DNA of 35,052 nucleotides from Syntrophorhabdaceae bacterium (GCA_017992765.1 JAGOOA010000025.1:1-35052), one strand, 5' to 3'; positions 1-12,755 are shown, counted from the stretch's first letter. Numbers and translations are program-made. The notes: generated by a model not told the origin, from the letters alone.

Positions 1-851
1 AGCCGCCGCATCTCTTCGCCGACTTCCTTTATGTGGGCCTTTGAAGAAGAGAAGAGGCCGACCATTGCCATCTCGTCATGCTCTGCCTGGGAGAACATAT
101 CCCACGCAACGGCCCTCGGAGAAAAGGGCTCGGTGCAGAGAATGACCAGTTCGGTTGGCCCCGCGAGCATGTCGATGCCGACGCGGCCGTATACGTCGCG
201 CTTTGCCTCCTCTACGTATGCGTTCCCCGGCCCGACGATCATGTCTACCTTCGGTACGGCGCCGACCCCGTAAGAAAAGGCATATATGGCCTGCGCACCG
301 CCCAGCCTGTATACGTCGGCGATGCCGAGCAGCTCACACGCCGCGGCAACATATGGGTGTATCTCTCCTTTTGCTGCGGGCGTTGTGACAAAGATCTTCT
401 TTACGCCTGCTATCTGAGCCGGCACTGCTCCCATAACCAGAGAAGAAGGGTACGCCGCCGTGCCGCCCGGCACATATATAAGGGCCTTCTCCACCGGAAC
501 AAAGGATTCTCTCACGACAACGCCTTTCTTTCTGTATGTCCTGCCCGGGGGCATTTGCCCGCCGTGGTAAGACCTTACGTTCCTGATCATGCCTTTCAGC
601 ACCGCGATGTCTTTCTTCTCTATCTTTGAGGCTGCCCTTCGCAGCTCGTCCGCGGCAAGCTTAAGCGGGTATTCCCTGTCCCATTGATCCCACTTTCTGG
701 AAAATTCTATAAGCGCCCTCTCCTTTTGCGTCTCAAGCGCTCTCCTGATCTTTTCTACTGCCCGCTTCACATTCCGGCGCTTCCTGTTTCGCCCCTCGAT
801 AACAAATGCCAGGAGCTCGCTGTATTCCTTTTCAAGCTCCCAGATCTTCAT
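1..851 (-). CDS. hisD: histidinol dehydrogenase, C-terminus cut by window edge
   Basis: The gene encodes the NAD- and zinc-dependent enzyme that oxidises L-histidinol to histidine in two steps, the end of histidine biosynthesis in the cytosol. About 283 residues are visible. Family blocks seen are YVPGGTAAYPSS, GGAQAIYAF, VGPGNAYV, DMLAGPTE and the zinc-ligand block QAEHDE. The catalytic Glu-His pair and the last third lie beyond base 1. The start at 851 is supported by TAAGGAGG at 859-866, 7 nt upstream. It overlaps the end of murA by 20 bp, so it is very likely co-transcribed and translationally coupled with it. In several relatives hisG sits between murA and hisD; here it does not. Confidence 0.95.
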   Translation of the reverse strand, partial: MKIWELEKEYSELLAFVIEGRNRKRRNVKRAVEKIRRALETQKERALIEFSRKWDQWDREYPLKLAADELRRAASKIEKKDIAVLKGMIRNVRSYHGGQMPPGRTYRKKGVVVRESFVPVEKALIYVPGGTAAYPSSLVMGAVPAQIAGVKKIFVTTPAAKGEIHPYVAAACELLGIADVYRLGGAQAIYAFSYGVGAVPKVDMIVGPGNAYVEEAKRDVYGRVGIDMLAGPTELVILCTEPFSPRAVAWDMFSQAEHDEMAMVGLFSSSKAHIKEVGEEMRR

Positions 852-2106
852 CCTTCTTCCTCCTTATCTTTGCGCCAAGGCCCTTCAGCTTTTCCTCTAT
901 CTTCTCATACCCCCTGTCAATGTGGTAAATCCTTGAAACCTCGGTCGATCCGTAAGCGGCGAGCCCGGCGATTATCAAGGATGCGCTTGCCCTTAGGTCC
1001 GTCGCCATCACCTTTGCGCCGGAGAGCCGTTCCACGCCTTTTACTATGGCCGTATTGCCTATCACCCTTATGTCGGCGCCCATTCTGCGGAGCTCCGCAA
1101 CGTGCATCATCCTGTTCTCGAAGATCGTCTCCGTAATGGCGCTCACCCCTTTTGAAACGGACATAAGCGCCATTATCTGGGCCTGCATGTCTGTCGGGAA
1201 GCCCGGGTGGGGGATCGTCTTCGCATCCACCGATATGGGCCTCTTTCTCGACATTATCGCCTTAACGGTGCTGTCGGTTTCCTCGATCTCCATGCCCGCC
1301 TCTCTCATCTTTTCGATAACGGCCTTCAGGTGAAGGGGGTTGCAGTTCTCAACAACGATGTTTCCCCTCGTGATGCCGCAGGCAACAATAAATGTGCCCG
1401 CCTCGATCCTGTCGGGGATCACCTCGTAATCGCAGGGCGTAAGCGCCTCTACGCCCTTGATCCTGACGACCTCCGATCCTTCCCCTTCTATTCTCGCCCC
1501 CATTCGTTTCAGCATGCGGGCGAGGTCAACCACTTCCGGTTCGCGGGCGGCATTCTCGATCACCGTTTCGCCTTTTGCAAGGGCCGCCGCCATCATAATG
1601 TTTTCCGTCCCGCCGACGGTTACCGTATCGAATGTTACCCGCCCTCCCCGCAGCTTTTTCGCATTCACATCTACGTATCCCTCCCGGATCTTTATGTCGC
1701 ATCCGAGCGCCGCGAGCCCTTGAAGGTGCAGGTTGATGGGTCTCTCTCCGATCGCGCAGCCCCCCGGGTACGATACGGTAGCCTTTTTCAGGCCTCCCGC
1801 AAGGGACCCGAGGACGAGCACCGATGCGCGCATCTCCTTCACGATCTCATAGGGCGCCACGTGGTTATCGAGGCTGCCCGTGTCTATGGCGAGGGTGTTG
1901 TCCCCTGTCCATTCCGCCTTTCCGCCGAGCATGGCAAGGAGCCTGATCATTGTCTCCACGTCCCTTAAGCGTGGAACGTTTCCTATCGCATAGCTTCCCT
2001 TCTGAAGAATGGTCGCGGCGATGAGGGGAAGCGCGGCGTTCTTTGACCCGCTGACCCTCACCTTTCCTTTTAGCCTTTCACCGCCCTCTATGATGAACTT
2101 GTCCAT
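832..2106 (-). CDS. murA: UDP-N-acetylglucosamine 1-carboxyvinyltransferase
   Basis: MurA transfers enolpyruvate from PEP to UDP-GlcNAc, the first committed step of peptidoglycan synthesis in the cytosol. The protein is 424 aa, normal for the family. It begins MDKFIIEGGERLKG and has the SGSKNAALP substrate loop near residue 20. The catalytic cysteine lies in PGGCAIGERP near residue 115, so the enzyme should be sensitive to fosfomycin (inference from the family). A longer reading frame extends upstream to 2223, but that part lies inside prmC and does not resemble MurA, so the start at 2106 is preferred. Its start overlaps the end of prmC by 19 bp and its end overlaps hisD, fitting one operon. 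Confidence 0.96.
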   Translation of the reverse strand: MDKFIIEGGERLKGKVRVSGSKNAALPLIAATILQKGSYAIGNVPRLRDVETMIRLLAMLGGKAEWTGDNTLAIDTGSLDNHVAPYEIVKEMRASVLVLGSLAGGLKKATVSYPGGCAIGERPINLHLQGLAALGCDIKIREGYVDVNAKKLRGGRVTFDTVTVGGTENIMMAAALAKGETVIENAAREPEVVDLARMLKRMGARIEGEGSEVVRIKGVEALTPCDYEVIPDRIEAGTFIVACGITRGNIVVENCNPLHLKAVIEKMREAGMEIEETDSTVKAIMSRKRPISVDAKTIPHPGFPTDMQAQIMALMSVSKGVSAITETIFENRMMHVAELRRMGADIRVIGNTAIVKGVERLSGAKVMATDLRASASLIIAGLAAYGSTEVSRIYHIDRGYEKIEEKLKGLGAKIRRKKDEDLGA

Positions 2107-2921
2107 TTCCCTATAAGCACCCTTTCGACACCGGAGAGGTCTTTTCTTGTGATAACCGAGAACCCCCTGGCCCTTAAGCCGGCCCGGATCAGCCCCGCCT
2201 GCCTTTGGCCGCCAACCTCGCACAGCACGTGGCCCCCCTCCACAAGCCGGCCCGGCAATTGACCTATAAACCTCTCATATATCTCCGTGCCCTCTTTTCC
2301 TCCCAACAGCGCCGTTCCCGGCTCAAATCTTTTTACGTCCTCCATCAGCCCGCCCCACTCGTCTACGGCCACGTAAGGGAGGTTTGCCATTATCACATCG
2401 AACTTCACGGCTTCCCGAAGCCCATTAAAGAGGTCTGAGCAGAGAAACTTCGTCTTTTCCGTCACGTTGAGCCTCTGTGCATTATACCGGGCTACGCCCA
2501 GGGCTTCAACGGATATGTCGATACAGAGAACCTCCTGCTGCGTTTTTTTGGCAATGACCGCCCCTATCGCTCCTGACCCTGTGCCCATGTCAAGAACCAG
2601 GCGCTCCCCTCTCTCTTCTCCCAGTATCTTCAGGCCCTCTTCAACGAGCAGCTCTGTTTCCGGCCTTGGTATAAGGACCCTTTCGTCCACATAAAGCTCT
2701 TCCGAGAAGAATTCCTTTTTTTGCGTTATGTATGCAAGGGGCTTCCCGTGCGCCCTCTCCTCAAGAAGCCTTGCGATCCTCTCCGCGGTTGCCCCGTCAA
2801 GCTCCAGGTGCTGATTGGCAAGCGCTTCCTCTCGTCCGATACGGGATGCGAAGGCAATGATGTTGATTGCTTCGAGCCTTTTAACGGCCCTGTTTTGAAA
2901 CATGATGTCTCTGATGCGCAC
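2088..2921 (-). CDS. prmC: peptide chain release factor N5-glutamine methyltransferase
   Basis: PrmC methylates the glutamine of the GGQ motif in release factors, using S-adenosylmethionine. The protein is 277 aa. It has an N-terminal helical domain (about 1-75), the RPETE block typical of PrmC, and a Rossmann methyltransferase fold with SAM-binding motif DMGTGSGAIG. The substrate-binding motif, normally NPPY, reads NLPY here; the asparagine that holds the glutamine side chain is kept. It lies 8 bp downstream of prfA, whose product is its substrate, which strongly supports the call. The C-terminal GxRVLIGKW ending is typical of the family. Confidence 0.93.
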   Translation of the reverse strand: MRIRDIMFQNRAVKRLEAINIIAFASRIGREEALANQHLELDGATAERIARLLEERAHGKPLAYITQKKEFFSEELYVDERVLIPRPETELLVEEGLKILGEERGERLVLDMGTGSGAIGAVIAKKTQQEVLCIDISVEALGVARYNAQRLNVTEKTKFLCSDLFNGLREAVKFDVIMANLPYVAVDEWGGLMEDVKRFEPGTALLGGKEGTEIYERFIGQLPGRLVEGGHVLCEVGGQRQAGLIRAGLRARGFSVITRKDLSGVERVLIGKWTSSS

Positions 2922-2929
2922 CGTTCTTC

Positions 2930-3994
2930 TTATCCTTTTTTTAGCGTCTCTGATTGGAAGTGGGCTATCAGTGGGGTAATTACGGGGACGATGTCCCCGT
3001 TCAGAACGTCCTGCAATTTATACAGCGTAAGGCCGATCCTGTGATCGGTAACCCTGCCCTGCGGGAAGTTGTATGTCCGTATCCGCTCGCTCCTGTCTCC
3101 TGTGCCGACCTGTTTTCTTCTCTCGTCGGACATCTCCTGTTCTTTCTCGCTCTCTATCTTTTCTTTCAGCCTTGCCCTGAGCACCCTCATGGCCTTTGCC
3201 TTGTTCTTGTGCTGGGATTTCTCGTCCTGGCACGTTACCACGATCCCCGTCGGCATATGCGTGATCCTTACCGCCGAATCGGTCGTGTTTACATGCTGGC
3301 CGCCGGGGCCGCTGGAGCGGAAGACGTCGATCCTTATCTCGTCAGGGTTTATGTTTATTTCCAATTCCTCGGGTTCCGGCAGGACCGCGACGGTAACCGT
3401 TGATGTGTGTATTCTCCCCTGCGCCTCTGTTTCGGGGACGCGCTGTACCCTGTGAACGCCGCTTTCGTAGCGGAGCATGCCGAAGGCGTCCTTCCCCTCC
3501 ACCATCAGGATAACCTCTTTGAGGCCGCCCAGGTCCGACATGCTAACCGTCATGATCTCTGTCTTCCACCTCATGTTCTCGGCATATTTCATGTACATGG
3601 AGAAAAGGTCCCTCGCAAAAAGGGCGGCTTCTTCTCCGCCCGTCCCTGCCCTTATTTCGAGAAACATGCTTTTTGCCTGCTTCTCCCCCTTGCTGAGGAG
3701 CCTTTCTCTTAGAGAGGCTTCGAGCCTCTCTTTTTCCTTCTCGAGGAGGGCCAGCTCGTCTTTGGCAAGGGCCTTCATGTCCTCTTCCGGCGCCGACTTG
3801 AAGATCTCATGGGCATTCGCCGCCTCCTCGTCCCTCTTCTTCCATTCCCTGAAGAGGTCCACAAGCTCCTTAAGCTCTGCCCGCTCTTTTGCCAGTTTTT
3901 TATAGGACTCCAGGTTGGCAAGCGCTTCGGGCTTCACCATCTCTTCCTCTATTTCCTGGTATCTCTTTTCTATCTCCTGGAGCCGTTCAAACAT
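2930..3994 (-). CDS. prfA: peptide chain release factor 1
   Basis: RF1 recognises UAA and UAG stop codons and triggers peptide release on the ribosome. The protein is 354 aa, the normal length. Visible are an N-terminal coiled-coil domain, GTGGEEAALFA of the PCRF domain, the codon-reading tripeptide PET within RVPETEAQGRIHTS, and the catalytic GGQ in SSGPGGQHVN. There is no RF2-type SPF tripeptide or frameshift site. Its ATG overlaps the stop codon of rpmE by one base (TAATG), so translation is probably coupled. The adjacent prmC encodes the methyltransferase that modifies this protein. Confidence 0.97.
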   Translation of the reverse strand: MFERLQEIEKRYQEIEEEMVKPEALANLESYKKLAKERAELKELVDLFREWKKRDEEAANAHEIFKSAPEEDMKALAKDELALLEKEKERLEASLRERLLSKGEKQAKSMFLEIRAGTGGEEAALFARDLFSMYMKYAENMRWKTEIMTVSMSDLGGLKEVILMVEGKDAFGMLRYESGVHRVQRVPETEAQGRIHTSTVTVAVLPEPEELEININPDEIRIDVFRSSGPGGQHVNTTDSAVRITHMPTGIVVTCQDEKSQHKNKAKAMRVLRARLKEKIESEKEQEMSDERRKQVGTGDRSERIRTYNFPQGRVTDHRIGLTLYKLQDVLNGDIVPVITPLIAHFQSETLKKG

Positions 3995-4200
3995 TATTTT
4001 GTCTTTTTGCCGTAGCGCTTTTCAAACTTCTCAACCTGGCCGGTCGAGTCTAGGCGCTTCTCCTTGCCGGTAAATATGGGGTGGCATTTTGCGCAGATTT
4101 CCACGGTGATCTTGTCTTTCACCGACAGCGTCTCGAAGGTGTTGCCGCATGCGCACTTTACCGTCGCCTTCTTTAAGTCCGGGTGGATCCCTTTTTTCAT
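3994..4200 (-). CDS. rpmE: 50S ribosomal protein L31, zinc-binding form
   Basis: L31 bridges the large and small ribosomal subunits. The 68-aa protein has the four cysteines of the zinc-binding type (C16, C18, C36, C39 in CACG and CAKC), so it is the C+ form rather than the zinc-independent paralogue. The family block HPIFTGKEK follows the second cysteine pair. It starts 2 bp after the rho stop codon and shares a base with the prfA start, within the same tight gene string. Confidence 0.97.
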   Translation of the reverse strand: MKKGIHPDLKKATVKCACGNTFETLSVKDKITVEICAKCHPIFTGKEKRLDSTGQVEKFEKRYGKKTK

Positions 4201-4202
4201 GT

Positions 4203-5445
4203 TCAGCCTCCTTTGCTCATAGAATTGAGAAAATCCTGGTTTGACTCGGTGTCCACCATCTTTTCGAGGAGAAACTCCATCGATTCAACGGGGTTCATCG
4301 GCTGCAGGACCTTCCTCAGCAGCCACGTTCTTGAAAGGTCGTTGCTTTCCAGCAACAACTCTTCTTTTCTCGTGCCCGATTTGTTTATGTCAATGGCGGG
4401 GAAGACCCTCTTCTCCGCGAGCTTTCTGTCAAGATATATCTCCATGTTTCCGGTGCCCTTGAACTCCTCGAAGATCACCTCGTCCATCCTGCTCCCCGTG
4501 TCTATCAATGCCGTCGCAACGATCGTCAGGCTCCCCCCCTCTTCAATGTTTTTCGCCGCCCCGAAAAAGCGCCTCGGCTTCTGCATCGCAGATGCGTCGA
4601 TGCCCCCGGAGAGTATCTTCCCGCTTGACGGGACCACGGTATTATATGCCCTTGCGAGCCTCGTTATGCTGTCGAGCAGTATCACTACGTCCCTCTTGTG
4701 CTCCACGAGCCTCTTGGCTTTCTCGATAACGATCTCCGCCACCTGAACGTGTCTCGTGGCGGGCTCGTCAAAGGTCGAGCTTATGACCTCTCCTTTTACC
4801 GACCGTATCATGTCCGTAACCTCCTCTGGCCTCTCGTCAATGAGGAGGACGATAAGAAATATCTCTTTGTGGTTCTTCGTAATGCTGTTCGCGATGTCCT
4901 GAAGGAGCATCGTTTTCCCGGTCCTCGGCGGGGCGACTATGAGCCCCCTTTGCCCTTTGCCGATGGGGGTGAAAAGGTCCATTACCCTTGTGGAAAGGCT
5001 GCGCTGTCCCGTTTCGAGCTTTATCCTCTCGTCGGGATATATGGGGGTAAGGTTGTCGAAGATTATCTTATCCCTGACGACCCCGGGGTCGTCGAAATTT
5101 ATTGATTCGACCTTTAAGAGGGCGAAGTACTTTTCGTTGTCTTTGGGGGGGCGGATCTGTCCCGAGGTCGTATCCCCTGTCCTCAGCCCGAATTTTTTGA
5201 TCTGCGAGGGAGATACATATATATCGTCCGGGCCGGGCAGGTAGTTTGAGTCGGTGGATCGCAAAAAACCAAACCCCTCCGAAAGGATCTCCAAAACCCC
5301 TTCCCCGTATACCGATTCGTTCTTGTCTACGAAGGCCTGGAGTATGGCGAATATAAGCTCCTGCTTTCTCAGCCCCGCCGCGTTCTCTACGTTCAACTCC
5401 CTTGCCATGTGTGTGAGTTCTCCAATCTTTTTGCTTTTCAGCGCG

Positions 5446-5456
<11 letters not shown>
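4203..5456 (-). CDS. rho: transcription termination factor Rho
   Basis: Rho is the hexameric RNA helicase that ends transcription at untranslated RNA. The protein is 417 aa, the usual length. It shows an N-terminal Rho-N helical domain (1-48), a cold-shock-like RNA-binding domain with EGFGFLRS (about 58-65), a Walker A motif APPRTGKT near 175, Walker [14 protein letters not shown], the Q-loop (SSGKILSGG) and the R-loop region GTGNMEIYL. No extra insertion domain is present. It overlaps the end of coaE by 11 bp and is followed after 2 bp by rpmE. Confidence 0.97.
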
Positions 5457-9507
<4,051 letters not shown>

Positions 9508-9623
9508 ATATACTCCTCATATAATTAATATACAGTGTGTATATGTTAAAAAAGATATATATACATAGAAATAAACAGAAAATCGTTTATTAACTATGTT
9601 TAAAAGATATCAGGAATGTTCAA
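9508..9623. other. AT-rich dnaA-dnaN gap, possible unwinding element and dnaN promoter
   Basis: This 116-bp gap has no gene and consists mostly of A and T with runs of TATATATA type. It holds a 9-mer TGTGTATAT at 9536-9544, one mismatch from the DnaA box TGTGNATAA. Such AT-rich stretches next to dnaA can serve as DNA unwinding elements or hold the dnaN promoter. No decisive -35/-10 pair was picked out, so the function is inferred from composition and position only. Confidence 0.4.
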
Positions 9624-10940
9624 TCATGTTGACTTAAGTTTCTGTATGAGCTTTTCAACAGCGCTTTTTAACTCCTTTTTAACGTTCATATCACCCTTTA
9701 TTTTGTTAACGGAATGAATGATGGTGGCGTGGTCTTTGCCGCCAAACTTTTCACCTATACTCACAAGGGAAGAGTCCGTAAGCTCCCGCGAGAGATATAT
9801 GGCAATTTGCCTTGGCACAAGGATCGATTTTATTCTCTTTTTAGACCTTAAATCGGACGGGCTGATTGAAAAATATGAAGACACCGCTTTTATAATCATA
9901 TCTATGGTGATCTCTCTTCCCTTTTCTTTAATAATATGCCCGATCACCTCCTTGACGAGATCGACGCTGATGTTAACATTGTTTAAAGAAGCAAAGGCGC
10001 CAACCCTTATCAAAGACCCCTCGAGCGAACGAATGCTGTCCTCGGAATTAGAAGCGATAAAAAAGGCAACATCCAGCGGAAGGACAATGCCTTCTTGCTC
10101 GGCCTTTTTATTAAGTATTGCAACCTTGGTTTCTATGTCGGGAGACTGTATGTCGGCAACGAGCCCCCACTCAAAGCGCGACTTAAGGCGTTCCTCAAAA
10201 TTTTCAATGTCCCTTGGAAACTTGTCGCTTGTGACGACGATCTGTTTCATGTTGTCGTAGAGCGTGTTGAATGTATGAAAAAACTCAGCCTGCGTCCTTT
10301 CCTTCCCCGCGATAAATTGTATATCATCAATGAGCAGCATATCCATCTTTCTAAATCTGTTTCTAAACTCTTCCATCTTCTCATATCTGATAGAATTAAT
10401 AAGTTCATTAGTAAACGATTCGGCCGTTATATAGCAGATCCTTTCAGGGTTAATACCCCCGTGGCTGACAAGAAAGTTTCCTATAGCATTTAAAAGGTGC
10501 GTCTTTCCAAGACCCACCCCACCATATATAAAGAGCGGGTTATAGGTCTTGCCCGGGTTGGTTGCCACCGCAAGACAAGCGGCGTTGGCGAACTGGTTGC
10601 TAGAACCCACAACGAAGCTTTCAAATGTATACCTTGTGTTGAAGGAATTATACTGGCTTGGGCGCCTTACGACAACCCCCTTCTTCTCCCCGCGCCCCTC
10701 CTCTTTTTTCAAAACATATTCAATAGTTACATCGTTCTTTACAAGATCTTTGATAAGAGAGACCAGTATGGGCTCAAAATTTTCTACGACCCAGTCCCGA
10801 AAGAACGCATTCGGTACAAGGATCATACACCTGTTATCTTTAAAATCGGCCAAAACAAGGGGCTCAATCCAGGTTTTATAGCTATCTTCGTTAATTATAT
10901 TTGCAATTTTAGGCTTAATTTGTGAAAGAATATCGTTCAT
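9624..10940 (-). CDS. dnaA: chromosomal replication initiator protein DnaA
   Basis: DnaA binds origin boxes and opens oriC. The protein is 438 aa. Domain I covers about residues 1-75 (SYKTWIEPL), a short linker follows, and the AAA+ domain has Walker A GGVGLGKTH near 140-148 and Walker B LLIDDIQF. The C-terminal domain IV carries the box-recognition signature GGKDHATIIHSVNKI. The linker domain II is short, which accounts for the slightly small size. No clear Shine-Dalgarno sequence precedes the ATG. DnaA-box-like 9-mers lie within 45 bp upstream, consistent with autoregulation. Confidence 0.97.
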   Translation of the reverse strand: MNDILSQIKPKIANIINEDSYKTWIEPLVLADFKDNRCMILVPNAFFRDWVVENFEPILVSLIKDLVKNDVTIEYVLKKEEGRGEKKGVVVRRPSQYNSFNTRYTFESFVVGSSNQFANAACLAVATNPGKTYNPLFIYGGVGLGKTHLLNAIGNFLVSHGGINPERICYITAESFTNELINSIRYEKMEEFRNRFRKMDMLLIDDIQFIAGKERTQAEFFHTFNTLYDNMKQIVVTSDKFPRDIENFEERLKSRFEWGLVADIQSPDIETKVAILNKKAEQEGIVLPLDVAFFIASNSEDSIRSLEGSLIRVGAFASLNNVNISVDLVKEVIGHIIKEKGREITIDMIIKAVSSYFSISPSDLRSKKRIKSILVPRQIAIYLSRELTDSSLVSIGEKFGGKDHATIIHSVNKIKGDMNVKKELKSAVEKLIQKLKST

Positions 10941-10950
10941 CTTTTGATAA

Positions 10951-10981
10951 TTTTCAACATATTTTCAACAATTGTGGAAAA
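10951..10981. promoter_or_regulatory. cluster of three DnaA-box-like 9-mers
   Basis: TTTTCAACA occurs at 10951-10959 and again at 10962-10970. TGTGGAAAA at 10973-10981 is the reverse complement of TTTTCCACA, which fits the relaxed DnaA box TTWTNCACA. The first two differ from that consensus by one base. The first two boxes are spaced 11 bp apart, and the second and third form an imperfect 20-bp palindrome. The cluster lies 11-41 bp upstream of the dnaA start codon. Confidence 0.5.
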
Positions 10982-11106
10982 TCTTAGCGTTCTTGAATGG
11001 CTTAGAGATTAATCTTAATACTAAAACAAAAAAAATTCAACCTTTTTTTAGCCTTTGCGGGCACCAAGGCGACATACTTTTTGTGCTGCCTGCGCGGCAA
11101 CGGGTA

Positions 11107-11135
11107 TTGCCAAGCCCGCTCAATTCTGTTAGTAT
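11107..11135 (+). promoter_or_regulatory. putative promoter of the thioredoxin-like gene
   Basis: TTGCCA (11107-11112) and TAGTAT (11130-11135) are separated by 17 bp. A transcript from here would begin about 3 nt before the ATG at 11145, so it would be essentially leaderless; no Shine-Dalgarno sequence is visible. Confidence 0.35.
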
Positions 11136-11144
11136 AGCGAACAC

Positions 11145-11579
11145 ATGAAACCACCCCTTAAGCCCCTTCTCGTTCTTTTTACCCTTTTTCTTTTTGTCCA
11201 ATCCGCCCACGCAGACCAAGTATCGGAGGGCCTGAAAAGGGCAAGGGCCCAAAACAAAGAGCTGGTTATGTATTTCTACAGCCAATACTGTCCATACTGT
11301 GACGCCATGGACAGAGATGTGCTTGGCGACGGCGCGGTGAGCGCGGCACTCAAAAAAGAGTTTGTCTATATCAGGGTAGACGTCGACAAAATGCCCGGGT
11401 ATGGGCGTAAGTACCAGATAAGGGGCTACCCGACCACCGTACTTGCTGAAAGCGGCGGAAGGGTGATAGCGAAGATACCCGGATATATCCACAAGAACGA
11501 CTTTTGGAAGGTGCTTACCTACCTTAAGGGCAAGCACTACAGGACCATGGGCCTGGGCGACTTTCTTCAATCTGGGTGA
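11145..11579 (+). CDS. secreted thioredoxin-like protein with CPYC motif
   Basis: The 144-aa product has a signal peptide (hydrophobic core about 8-19, likely cleavage after AHA at residue 23), so it should act in the periplasm. A thioredoxin-like fold follows. The redox motif is C49-P-Y-C52, and the cis-proline is P96 in RGYPTT. This looks like the thioredoxin_7 / SoxW-like group that reduces or oxidises disulfides of exported proteins; the partner is unknown. CPYC is the active-site sequence more typical of glutaredoxins, but the length and the GYPTT block favour a thioredoxin relative. Its stop codon is separated by 1 bp from the convergent NlpC/P60 gene, with no terminator visible. Confidence 0.85.
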   Translation: MKPPLKPLLVLFTLFLFVQSAHADQVSEGLKRARAQNKELVMYFYSQYCPYCDAMDRDVLGDGAVSAALKKEFVYIRVDVDKMPGYGRKYQIRGYPTTVLAESGGRVIAKIPGYIHKNDFWKVLTYLKGKHYRTMGLGDFLQSG

Positions 11580-11580
11580 T

Positions 11581-12051
11581 TCATAATACCGCCCTGAACG
11601 ACAGGAGGCTTTTTTGCCAGTAGCTTGAATCCACATCGTCTATTGCGACGCCCCTTGACTTTGAGGCGTGTATGAACTCCCTGCCGTTGAGCATGATACC
11701 GACGTGAAGCTCCTTGCTGATTTTAAAAAAAACAAGATCGCCCGGCTGTATGCCATCCCTTGAAATTTGATACCCCATTTTGAGAATACCCGCGGCGCTA
11801 ACGGGCAGCACAATTCGCGACTGCCTGAATACATAGTATACAAAACCGCTGCAGTCAAAGGCGTCGGGGCCCTTCGCACCGTTCCTGTACGGTTTGCCGA
11901 TAAAAGAGGCCGATGTCTGTATGATGTCGCCACGTATGCCAGACGCTGACTCGTAGATCATCACCTTCTTTGGCGCACAACCAAAAACGACGGCCAGGAG
12001 AAGGAAAACAACAAGGGCCCTCCCAAAGAGCGCACACATAAACCTATCCAT
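11581..12051 (-). CDS. NlpC/P60 family lipoprotein peptidase
   Basis: NlpC/P60 enzymes are cysteine peptidases that cut peptide stems of peptidoglycan. The 156-aa product has a lipoprotein signal (hydrophobic 12-23, lipobox ending at C25), so it should be anchored in a membrane facing the periplasm. The catalytic Cys is C67 in DCSGF, the His is H116 in LHVGI, and the third polar residue is H128 in FIHASKSRG. The block QPGDLVFF is typical of the family. It overlaps the upstream HAD phosphatase gene by 8 bp and is probably co-transcribed with it. The size resembles Spr/NlpC single-domain enzymes without a separate binding domain. Confidence 0.92.
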   Translation of the reverse strand: MDRFMCALFGRALVVFLLLAVVFGCAPKKVMIYESASGIRGDIIQTSASFIGKPYRNGAKGPDAFDCSGFVYYVFRQSRIVLPVSAAGILKMGYQISRDGIQPGDLVFFKISKELHVGIMLNGREFIHASKSRGVAIDDVDSSYWQKSLLSFRAVL

Positions 12052-12685
12052 ACCCCCTGAGAATATCTACGATGCCCCCGAGGGACCCCCCGCAACAGGC
12101 ATGTTTTATGTGGGGCAGCACGTTCTCGTGAGGGTTGAATCCAATGGGAAGACCGACGGCCCCGAACATGCCGATATCTCCCTCCCCGTCCCCCACGGCG
12201 CAGGCATCTTCCCTGGCAAAGCCCTTTTGGCCAAGCAGGGCGTCTATAAGGGAACCCTTTTTGTCGTACTCAACGTTGATCTTTACTTCGCCGGTAAGAA
12301 CCCCGTCTTTGCTGAGAAGCTCGTTTGAAACAGCGCCGTCAATAAAGAGGTCGCTTTTGACCAGGTCTACAAGTGCGGACAGGCCCGTTGACACAATAAA
12401 GGTGGAAATGCCCATATCTTTTATGGAGCGGATCGCCTCCCTCGCACCGTCCTGATAAGGAATCTCCCTGACCACGCTCATCACGTCGGCAACGGACAGC
12501 CCCCTCCAGAGAAAGGCGTCCCTCCTGCAGAACTCGCGATAGTCTATCTCCCCCTCCCTGAAGAGCCTTTGATAGGTGTCGGCGTGGTTGTTCCACAGGC
12601 CCAGCCTCCTGTGAAGAAACTCCCAGCTGCTCCTTTCCTTGGTCAGCGTGCCATCGCAGTCAAGGAAGACGATCTTGATGGGCAT
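12044..12685 (-). CDS. HAD superfamily phosphatase, phosphoserine phosphatase-like
   Basis: The 213-aa protein shows all four HAD motifs: the nucleophile block DCDGT with D9 and D11, VSTG as motif II, a lysine in EYDKKGS as motif III, and GDGEGDIGMF as motif IV. The helical cap between motifs I and II, with EGEIDYREFCRRD, fits subclass IB enzymes such as phosphoserine phosphatase. The true substrate is not determined from sequence; a phosphomonoester hydrolase is certain, SerB activity is possible. It precedes and overlaps an NlpC/P60 lipoprotein gene. No Shine-Dalgarno sequence is seen; a -10 box lies 5 nt upstream of the ATG. Confidence 0.88.
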   Translation of the reverse strand: MPIKIVFLDCDGTLTKERSSWEFLHRRLGLWNNHADTYQRLFREGEIDYREFCRRDAFLWRGLSVADVMSVVREIPYQDGAREAIRSIKDMGISTFIVSTGLSALVDLVKSDLFIDGAVSNELLSKDGVLTGEVKINVEYDKKGSLIDALLGQKGFAREDACAVGDGEGDIGMFGAVGLPIGFNPHENVLPHIKHACCGGSLGGIVDILRGYG

Positions 12686-12755
12686 GATTTTTTATATCAC
12701 CAATGGCTGAAAAAATCTATTTTTTATGATCGCGCGATGCACTATACTATGTTCT
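12686..12755. promoter_or_regulatory. divergent intergenic region with two start-proximal -10 boxes
   Basis: For the minus-strand HAD gene, an extended -10 element TGA-TATAAA lies at 12691-12696 (hexamer), 5 nt before its ATG. For the plus-strand amidohydrolase, TATACT at 12743-12748 lies 7 nt before its ATG at 12756. Neither gene has a visible Shine-Dalgarno sequence. Both transcripts would start at or very near the start codon. The -35 elements are weak. Confidence 0.4.

Larger units (their letters stand above)
10941..11144. other. candidate replication origin / dnaA regulatory region
   Basis: The 204-bp gap between the divergent dnaA and thioredoxin-like genes contains three DnaA-box-like 9-mers close to dnaA, then a stretch with A-runs and T-runs (about 11020-11047). 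On the minus strand, TTGAAT (11035-11040) and TAAGAT with a 17-bp spacer form a possible dnaA promoter. All genes to the left point away from this gap. Together this suggests oriC or part of it, with the dnaA-dnaN gap as the alternative or second half. The assignment is an inference; the number of boxes is small for a full origin. Confidence 0.5.

Noticed and set aside
832-2223. Longer murA start at 2223
   Set aside because: The extra 39 residues lie inside prmC and do not resemble the MurA N-terminus, whereas MDKFIIEGG at 2106 does.
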